Below, one piece after another: positions 55,055-64,000 of a DNA stretch of 64,000 nucleotides (position 1 is its first letter; each line of letters opens with the position of its first letter). The notes beneath the pieces are model-generated. The model had not been told where the DNA came from, searched no databases, and saw only the letters and a program-made list of their open reading frames with translations. The stretch comes from Psettodes erumei (lineage: Eukaryota; Chordata; Actinopteri; Pleuronectiformes; Psettodidae): contig JAFBJZ010000874.1 in assembly GCA_016785225.1 (NCBI GenBank), positions 434,001-498,000 of the forward strand, written 5' to 3'. A program made the position numbers and the translations under genes.

Positions 55055-56003
55055 TGTTGACGTGAGAGCTCAGGACTACACATCTCGTCTTCCACTCACT
55101 AACCTTTATTTAAACCAAAACCCTGTAGGATACTATCTGTAGCTGTCTATTAACACAGCTGTGATAACACTACTTCCCCCTTTCTATGTACTACATTGTA
55201 ATGTATAATCAAACAACTATCTTGATTTACCATAACACAGCTCTGATAGTACTACAGCTTTGAGACACCAGCCTAAGGTCTTGGTGATTCTTTATATTAC
55301 TAGAAATCAATGTAGTTTACTGGAGAACGTACTGGAGGCTACAGTTATCCTTTCTGCTTTACTTGTTGAATCAGAGATTACAATTGCATGCAATCATAAA
55401 GAAATCATCAAGTTTAAACAAACAATTATTTAAGATGGCTCTCAAGTACTCATAAAAACAATTTCTTAATTTTTAGCTTTTCAGTATCTCTATAAAAGTT
55501 TTCTGATGTATAGCCAAATTGAAGCATCACACCACCTGTAAAAAGGTTCCAGAAAACAGGCATTTACTCTTTTAATAATTTTCCTGGGGAGCGACACCCA
55601 CACCCCAATTAGATTGTCCCAACCACATTTCTATGCTCATGTTTACACCTGATTATCAAAACTGCATGCAGCCTCGAAACAAAAACACAACCTGTACACA
55701 GGCTTAGATTAAAAGAAGCCAAACTTGTTACAATATCATTTTATGCACCATGAGAACTGGTTAATATAACAATAGGAAACAGGGTAAACACTGTGTTGTG
55801 TTCTGGAGCGTGGCCATAATTTCATGTACATTTGGCAGGTTCTCTGATCCATAGTGATGTACAGTTCTGCTCAGTATTCACCATTTAAACACAACCATCT
55901 GACAGGTACCTGGTAGAAGTCAGATCATTCTAGTCACTAGTTGACCAAAGCTGCTACAAGGAGTGAACCTGCATGCCGACAAGCTCAACTCCTTGTCGGA
56001 ACA
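55055..56003 (-). mobile_element. Possible antisense solo-LTR remnant
   Basis: Read on the minus strand, the right part contains AATAAAGGTTAGTGAGTGG, then a short tail ending CTCACGTCAACA at 55055. This is arranged like a poly-A signal, R and U5 ending in CA. The far end reads TGTTCCGACAAGG on the minus strand (56003 inward), giving a TG...CA unit of about 950 bp. The 5-bp flanks (AGCAG before, GAAAC after) do not match, and no primer-binding site or internal coding region is seen. It may be a decayed solo LTR or the boundaries may be wrong. Confidence 0.3.
55976..55999. repeat. Perfect 8-bp inverted repeat with 8-nt loop
   Basis: CCGACAAG (55976-55983) is followed after CTCAACTC by CTTGTCGG (55992-55999). 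It can form a hairpin and lies at the proposed outer end of the LTR-like unit. It is not followed by a T run on either strand, and no terminator role is claimed. Confidence 0.8.
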
Positions 56004-59000
56004 GAAACAGACTATTGCCAGCGCATAATGTGTAGCCTGTACAGTCTGATTTACATCTGACAGGTTTTTATTGTTGTTGTTGTACAACAGACATCAAATG
56101 GCAAAAAAAGTCACACCAAATACAGTCAAAACAGTATTTCCATAAAGTCATCGTGTTGCATTGACATTCACTTATTATGGTGAGGATAAATACTAAATAA
56201 ATAAAGATTAAATATGGTGAGGAATTCTATTCACAGTAATTAACAGGATTTAATGTGAAGTGCAAAAAGGCAGCGCTTCTGTTTCTCAAGGTGCAGTACT
56301 TGGTACCGTTCTCTCCTGTTGTTACTACAGTGCATCACAAATAACAATGCACTTTAATTCTCTCTGGAGATGTGTTTCCCCATAATGCAAACATCTTATG
56401 TTTATCAAAACATGTAAAAGGGGCCTCAGCACAACATCCTCCAGCACTTTTCTTATGCTCTGAGAAGAAACGAGCACACATTCTTTTTCAGACTGTCTTG
56501 AAATTGTAATACGAGGAAAGGCGCTGAAGTTTTAGGTTTTGCAGGATGTCAAAGAAACTCATAGCTCATAATTAATAGGAGCTGGATACGCCATGCATCA
56601 TTTTCCTACCCCAATCGCCATGCACTTAATCACGCAGACAGAAGCCACGTTAACTTTTAATTAGGATTTGTGGAGTGATATTTGATCTTTTTATGACCTC
56701 CACCGTGAAGGGAATATGATGGCTTCTATCTTCCTATGTTAAACACAGCAGCAAACATTCACGCTTTAATGATCATATAACTACCCGCTGCTACCAAGAA
56801 GCCAAACTAATGACTGTATCTGTTGAATTATTCCTCATCCAGATACAATATTTGCACAGAGCTGCTACTATGATGGTGCAACATATTGACCCAGTGACCT
56901 TTCCTCTTAAAACAAAGGCAGTAATGGCTAATTTGCAGAGTTAAAGTCATGCACCGAGTTGAGTGCTGTCTCTTAATTTTTCTTTTTCAGTCTTTTATCC
57001 TAAATTACTTTTTGCTGTGTTATCTATGGTTGTCGTTGTGCTGTCGATATCAAGCTTTTCTTTTGGGGAATGGAAGACCTCCCTGTGTTGCGAAAGAACA
57101 GGGAAAAAATGACAAGTAATGTGTTTGGGTAACCCCTCTGGGAAATGTCAGCTCCCAACTTTCCTTGAATTTGCATGGCTTATTGTGACATAAAGGCTAC
57201 AGATTTCAACTCTGTGACTAGCTGGTTGAGAAAACTGCTCATGGAATGCCTTCTGTAATTTTCTCTCCAGTATATACATTCTCTGTATATACTGCATATG
57301 TGGCTATTTTAAATTGCACCTTTTTAATCATCTGCTTGAGATCTAAACACAGATATGACAACATTCATGCAGTTTGCACTTCAACTGCTATTCGATCTGT
57401 GATTTGATTTATATGCAATCATCACAATGCATGGCATTAGATGGATATTGCTTAGAGTGCTCTCTGTGGTCTTTTGGATTTCCATGGAGAAAGTTTACTT
57501 ATTGTTTCCCACCAGTAGTGTTCCATTATATAGTGCAGTATCAGAAGTGCAGAAATGTTTTGCAAGAAAGTGCCAGCAAGGGTTTTAGTAGCACTGACTT
57601 CTTCCATTTCCCTCACCATGTACTATGTCAGTAGAGCATGATAAGTGAATGCTGCTGCTGGCAGTGTCATGACTGTAGCTAGATTTATGTTCACATAGCT
57701 GAGATTGGATACCTCAAAATGTGCACTGTGTGACTGTATCACAGTTTGACCAAGATGAGTCCTAAGAGTTTTCACATCTAACAAATATGATTGTGCGGCA
57801 GGATGAGCCAGGTTATACCAAGAAGGACGGACACGTATCCACTGCTTTAGATGACTGATAGTCATTTTTTCAGTCATTTTGCTGTGTAAGTGTTGTGCTA
57901 TACACAGCAAAATATTACAAACACATCTCAGTACAACACAATGCATTTCAGCAGCACTGCAGACTGCAACCTCCACAGTGTAATGTACTGTGAAACTGAT
58001 TCAACACCTCACTGACGTAGTATCAACATAATCTGAATGTGTACTACTTCAGAAAGTATGGCTGTGCTATTGTATCTAATTTGATCACAGGTGTCCCCTA
58101 TAATCTGGTAGTACAGTGCATAGTGGTGAATTTTCAATTCACGCTCAGACCTGTGAATGCGAAAGAGTTATGAGCCACAGAACCAAAGCCACAAAGCTCT
58201 GCTCTGCTCCAAGTGTTTTCTCATGCTGTTTATACTGTATATAACTGCCTTTTTATGTTGTGTGCATACAGACGTGAAAATCATAATCAGTAAGTGCCAC
58301 AGATATTATTTTCAACATTGCATGTACTCTGAATGTTTTTTTCTAACAGTGCTGTGAATGAGAAAAAAAATTCCTGCTCTCTGACAAAAGACCAGTTAAG
58401 GACTCAATACACTCAGGTGCATCACAGTGAGATGGAGAAGAAGTTGCCATTATATTTAGCAACCAAGCATAATACATGATACTTTTTTCTGTCTTTGAAC
58501 TGTTGATTAACTGAGTAACCGGGTTAGTCAGGAACACATGACCTGCTCACAAGTGCTCTTGCTGCCATACGACTAAAGGCTTGTTTACACGGGGGGTGAT
58601 TGTAACTGGTGTAGCTGCAACTTGAAACATATTTCTCCATCTCATGACTTGAGACACACCAGCCATAAATAACAAAATCATTTACAGCATTCCAACATTT
58701 CTCCGATACCTCAGACTCATCTTTGGCTTATTTCCACAATACAGCCATATTGTCTTTCTTGTTATCTGAGGAAGATGCAGGAAAGGTACATCCCCAACTA
58801 TCAGAGCTCAGCAAACAATCTATTATTTTTCTGTCCTTTCCAATAAGTTTCCCAGAGGAATGGAATTTGAGGTTTCTCAACATCTCTAATGGACCCAGCG
58901 ATAACAGCTACCTGCTGCACAGTGGCTGATGGCTTTGTTTTGATCTCTGATAAAGACAGGCCAGCACATATGCTGTGTATTTTGATTGTGTGGGTATCAG

Positions 59001-60382
59001 TGAACAGCAGCCTTACTGAGTATGCGGAGCAATTTTTCAATTTCACATTTGAAAGCATACTGTAGAAGAAGAGGACAAACAAAGAGGACAAACAAAAAAG
59101 TGAGCTGTTGTTTGCTTTAGCAATCAGGGACACAAAAGTCTTTTTTCTGTTTCCACATGTGAGATTAGCAAAATTTGGATGAGTGGTGATAGGGATAATA
59201 ATTTATTTTATCCAGTCATTATTTATTTGACCTCCCACAGGGGACAATAAAATGAGGGACCATCTGATTAATAATTGAGGGACAAAGGGAACAGAGATGA
59301 CAGATGGAGGAAGGTGAAGTATTTAGCCTCTGCAGGTTACACTCTGCGGGCTACCTGACTTGGGTAATCACTTCTTCTGCCAGAGAAACTCTCTTGGCAC
59401 AGGGTCCTCATAGAATTGGTCCTCAACTCAGCTCCAGGAACATCTTGTGTTTGACTAAAGGGAAAAGCAAATTGGACAGTTTTATAATTTTAAGATTCTG
59501 AGGTGCAGTGAGGCAGATGCCTCTTGGTATTGGAAGATCAGTACTGAGTCACACTGTGTGATCCTGATGTCTCCTTTTGACGCTACACAGATCTTCTATG
59601 CTAAGCAATTTTATTTAGAGGCATTTTAGTTCATATTAAGACAAGCCAAGATAATGTGAAGTGCTTTTTCCATCTCCGTGTAGTGAACACAGACAAAAAG
59701 ATTGTAAATGGAGTGTGTCTGTTTACTGCACAGAACCTGCTGCTGCTCTGATGTAATGGCAGAAAGAAGACAAAACATACTTTGAAGTAGCTTACATAAA
59801 GTGTTGAATTCACTGAAAGTTTTTTTTGACTTGAGTTCAATGATAAGATGTCAGTAAGTTAAACGTTGTAAAAACTGAATGCTGAACATTTATAGAACAG
59901 CACTGCAGAAATAGACATCTTAATAATTATGGCTGTTAAAGAGAAAACAAATGAAAGAAGTGTCTCTGGCAGTTTGACTACTCCAGTGCAAATGCTTTGA
60001 AATATAATGAGTGTAATTTTCAAGCAATGTGTCATGCTCAGACAGTCCTCTTCAGCAGTCCCCTGCAACCTCAAAGAGGACATAGGGTAACCTTGCTAAA
60101 AAGTGAGGATGTGAAGGTCAGGGTTGTTGGAGAGGAATACACAATATTTGACACTGGAGGCCCAAGCTTGAATTCTCTCTCCTGTGAGAGTAAATTGTTG
60201 TTTTCCATTAATGATTATTACAGTCATTGTTTAAGTCAGCACAGTAGGTAGGTTGGAAAGGACCTTCTTTTGTGTAACTTGCCGGTTGCAGTAGTTGACA
60301 ATGTTCTGTTAGATAAAAACTGCTAAGACTTTAGGTGGTTTCACCTCACACTTGAGCAGAAATAGAGAAGCAATTCAAAAAT

Positions 60383-60404
60383 AAACAAACAAACAAACAA
60401 AAAA
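60383..60404. repeat. (AAAC)n tetranucleotide repeat
   Basis: About five ACAA/AAAC units ending in an A run. Confidence 0.85.
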
Positions 60405-60574
60405 GAAGTCACAACAGATGTTCAGCCATGAAGGCAACCTTGTCATGGCTCTTCTTAGATGCGCATGATGAATGTTCACATGTTCATTCATAGCCTTGTG
60501 TCCAGTCATCACTTTGTTCCCAAACTAACAAGTACATTTTTATATTTTTTTCTTCCTTTCTTATTTCTCACTTC

Positions 60575-60905
60575 ATTTTTATTTAACCTTTATTTAACCA
60601 GGTAAAAGACCCATTGAGATCAAGACCTCTTTCACAAGGGGGACCACGCCAAGAAGGCAGCAGCACACATCATAAAACAAGATAGACAAATAATAATAAC
60701 AGACATAGCAAACAAACTGGTTAAAAGTTATGTGTTACAGTGGCATGTAAAATATAAAAACACAAAAGACAATAAGAATTTATGATTTAAAAACAAAGGC
60801 ACTGTTTGAAAGATTTCCGCTGTTGATTTTTTAAGATGGAGTGAAAGGCATTTAAGGAAACAAGTTCCGACAGTTTCAGTTCAGATGAAGGTCTTGCATT
60901 ATCAT
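60575..60905 (+). repeat. TTTATTTAACCAGG-type teleost interspersed repeat
   Basis: The segment opens with TTTATTTAACCTTTATTTAA and CCAGGTAAAAGACCCATTGA, then GATCAAGACCTCTTTCACAA and a GGGGGACCACGCCAAGAAGG phrase. This order is a familiar signature of an abundant teleost repeat (ATTTAACCAGG, CCCATTGAGAT, CTCTTTTxCAAGGG, GGCCAAGA). A later GGAAACAAGTTCCGACAGTT phrase also fits the same element, so it probably extends to about 60905. It is non-coding here. Confidence 0.6.
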
Positions 60906-63900
60906 ATAAAAAAATGAAAACATTTGAGCCAGTGCCAGATGACAGTTTCAAATTATTCTGTTTTGTAAGTAATTAATACTAAGTGGGTAATTTATATGTA
61001 TTTTTATGCAGTGTTTTGGTGGATAACATAAAATGAATCAAACTAGTAGAAAAGAATCACAGTTCCCATGGATACACTGTTGAAATTAAACACATTTTTT
61101 CTTGTTTTGTAACAGAATGAGCAAATATATCATACAGACTGTGCTGCATTGCCAGAGATACAATTGTCACTTTATCTCTGTCCTGCCTCGGCCCTGGTCA
61201 CCTGTATTATCAAAACACCAGGGTCTTTCCTCATGTTGCTGCCTGTAGATATGGCCATTAGTTCTGCTTCTGTGCTTACGGGAGAGAAATCCCAGATCAG
61301 CGGAAGACAGTGAGACAGAGGAGTGAATGACATTCTATCCAATTACCTGTCACCTCTGCAAAGGCTGGTGTGGGGACTTGAGGAGACCACATGAGACAAG
61401 CAATTACACGGAAAAAGATTCTGATCGCCGCAGAGGTAGAGTACACCTCCGGCTGGCCCCTGCTCAAGTCTTGATGTCTTAAAGTGATGCCAACTAAAGC
61501 ACTGTGGCATTTATAGGTGTAAACGCATTGACTCTTCGAGAAACCCCCAAGGGGGGGTTTCAATTCTAATATCAAAGTGTACATAAACAAGGTCTTATCG
61601 GGAAAATTAAGTATAGGCTTTGTAGGTCAACCACTGGGTCTCTTAAGGCTAGTTATTTAAATAGCCACTCAACCTAACCAGAAGAAGCATCCTGTCTAGA
61701 TTTGACCATGAGCATATTTTTAGGTGGGACAGCGGGATGTGTCATAGTCACTATGAGGAAAAAAAGGAAATGTCACTAGAGTGGGATTTATCGTAGAACA
61801 GAGTATAGAAAAAATATTTCCTGGCTATGTTGTGCTGACATAACATTACAAAATACCTGAACACTATAGGTCAACCTTTTATATTTTTTGCAGTTCTAGA
61901 TAATATACATTTTGTGTATTGTTGATTGATTTACAACAGCCTGCCAGGGCATTTTATACCAATGTGAGTAGTAAAGCAGTGTCTACCAGTGTCACCATGT
62001 TCTCTGGCATTAATTAAAGTGTTATCACAACCTGTCGAGTCAACAGCTGAATCTTCTAAAACAAAAATCATTTGTACTAAACCCTGAACCGAGCTCTGCC
62101 ACACAGTTCACCTGTAATATGTTAGTCCAGGATCTTTATCATGAAGGCATGGAGGCCCAGAAAACAATGTTGATGTCAGCTATTTTTAAATTATTCATCT
62201 AGCTACCCTTTGCTTGTTTGTTTCCCACTTCAAACTCTCTGACAGCTCACTGCTGTGGGCAGGTTAAATATGAATAGTGGAAGCACAAAGATGAATGTGA
62301 CTCGTGCAATGGTCCAGAAAAGAAGAAAACTAGAGGCCGTTTCGTGATTGGTTCTCACCAGCCGTGACACCTGTCATGCTGATGTTCAAACCCATGAGTA
62401 CTCAGTAGTTATTACTACATTAGTATATGAGTACTCTTTGCTTATGTAATAAATGTTATTCCAGTTAATGTTTGCAGTTGGTTTTACATAAATATCAACA
62501 TAACTATAACAACAATGATGTACTTGATACTATTTATTTTTGTTGCCTTGTCTGTAATTGATGTTAATGCCAAGTCATTCTCCCTTGCCAAGCAGCAAGT
62601 ACTATATTAGCATAAAGAGCTCCTAAAATGTAAGCTTAACTTTCCTCTGAGAAACAACTTCATATTTGAGACTTAAATAACACATAAACAACCTGCATGG
62701 ATGTTGTATGTGGTTTGTCAAAGTGCTAAGACTGTAACGCAATAGTCAATATCATGATCAGGAAAAGGTCTCTTTTGCTTCTTTTTGTAAAGCTGCATAC
62801 ATAGTAGGTTATAACTGTAGATCACTGTATGTATTTCGCCATCAGTGTGTTTGTGCATGGAAAAGTTTTGACACATGCATCCATAGCTGCACTTAGTTGT
62901 ATCAAAAGCTGCTGAATTTCAACCTTTCATGTTTGCAACCTGCATATAAACATGGATTTAAGTGACAGGTTTCATTGGAATAATTATGCAGCCCATACCA
63001 GCACGGTGCTGTTTGTTTTGCACTGTTTGGCATGGAAAATATCCCCAGATAGACAGATTTGTGAATATATTCAGAAAGAGGCAAATGGTTCCTTAGAACC
63101 TCTGTTATCTCATGTTGGTCTTTTCTTCTACTGACTCAACGCTGTGCAATATAAACACTGCCCTGACCCCACAGTGTGATACCTTTCTGAAGGAATCATG
63201 CTAATGCTGACTAAAGTTGATTGATCTTTCACTTAGAAGTCTTCATGACGGTATTAAAATGATGTTTTTCATGATTTACTTTAGTATTGATTTGAGATAA
63301 ATCAGAGTGAAGGAGCTCGTAGGTGCTACATTTTGGTTTACACGCACTGAGACCATTTCTCTGAAATGTCTTGCCTCATGGAGTCAGACTACAACAACAC
63401 CAGTCTGTGTTTATTTGTCTGTCCATTTATCAGGCATGATCTCCACTAATCAGATTTTCATTAATGGAGGGAAATGGGTCTCATTGCTACACTTCAGCAT
63501 TTTAAAATCCCATTTTTTGGGGGTGCGTTACATTGCTTATTTGGTGAAATTGTTACTGATTGGCCCAAATGGGGATTACATCACTCAATGGGGTCTACAC
63601 ATGTTAGTCTTGTCTTTTGTCTGTTTATACTGCTGGCCATTCAGATAGAGATTAGGCATTCAAGGAAGTCTGGCACTGGTGCTGGAGGGCTGAATGCTAA
63701 ATTATAACAAAAGCCCACTGGGGCTATTTGTATAGTATTGCAGCCCCCAGGTATGTAATTCATTAGTGTTGAATATTGAAGCTGCATTTCATGCTTGCCT
63801 TGGTATAATGTAAGCTGCAATAAGTATCTTGAGCCAAAACAACAAATGCTATAATGCATTAACTTATTGAGCATTTATGGAAATGCATGATTTATATTCA

Positions 63901-64000
63901 AACAAGAAGGTCAATCTTCTCAAAGGAGCTGCTTATCCTTTTTCATATTTGTGCAAACTTTATTCATAGCTGCAGGTGATGAGTGCCTTTTTGTCGCTTA

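Larger units (their letters stand above)
42217..64000 (+). other. Candidate intron 3 of the gene, open at the window edge
   Basis: No phase-1-compatible coding exon with convincing splice sites was found downstream of exon 3, so the next exon probably lies past the window. The stretch contains a possible antisense LTR remnant, two teleost-type interspersed repeats, an AAAC tetranucleotide tract and long AT-rich unique sequence. Small or weakly spliced exons may have been missed by eye. Confidence 0.3.

Noticed and set aside
1..64000. tRNA, rRNA, snRNA, microRNA and CRISPR features
   Set aside because: Reading by eye for conserved boxes, common miRNA seeds and direct-repeat arrays gave nothing convincing. 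A covariance-model scan would be needed to exclude small RNAs.

Overview
The window reads as vertebrate nuclear DNA, most likely from a ray-finned (percomorph-like) fish. It is AT-rich, has no compact gene layout, and carries GT, AAT and CT microsatellites. Several diverged interspersed repeats resemble families I know from teleost genomes: a GCTAACATGCT-type repeat, a tRNA-SINE-like tail ending in AATAAAG plus an A-rich run, a TTTATTTAACCAGG-type repeat and a pyrimidine-rich LTR-like block. These family assignments are from memory and were not checked by search. I see no bacterial genes, operons, CRISPR arrays or phage.

One plus-strand gene can be supported, and only its 5' end lies here. 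The model has three exons. Exon 1 is non-coding, lies after a long pyrimidine-rich tract and ends at 7183 on a consensus donor. Exon 2 is a 49-nt non-coding exon at 38322-38370 behind a strong polypyrimidine acceptor. Exon 3 (42040-42216) carries the start codon at 42057 and ends in a phase-1 donor. The first 53 codons encode a short basic/aromatic N-terminus followed by a hydrophobic stretch, which looks like a signal peptide or signal anchor. If the model is right, the first intron is about 31 kb, the second about 3.7 kb, and the third runs at least 21.8 kb to the end of the window. Long 5' introns of this kind are common in vertebrate neural and developmental genes. I could not identify the protein, so no symbol is given.

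Layout: 1-6,900 is upstream intergenic sequence with an LTR-like repeat near 5 kb. 6,930-7,183 is the candidate promoter and exon 1. 7,184-38,321 is intron 1, with several repeats and some unusually GC-rich or conserved-looking blocks. 38,322-42,216 holds exons 2 and 3. 42,217-64,000 is intron 3 or beyond, with a possible antisense LTR remnant (55-56 kb), two further teleost-type repeats (51.8 and 60.6 kb) and a possible minus-strand mini-exon near 47 kb. Nearly all open frames of 60-190 codons look like chance frames: they lack splice context, family motifs or coding-like composition. No previously undescribed system is evident. The most useful leads are the three-exon gene start and a few candidate regulatory or cryptic-exon blocks.
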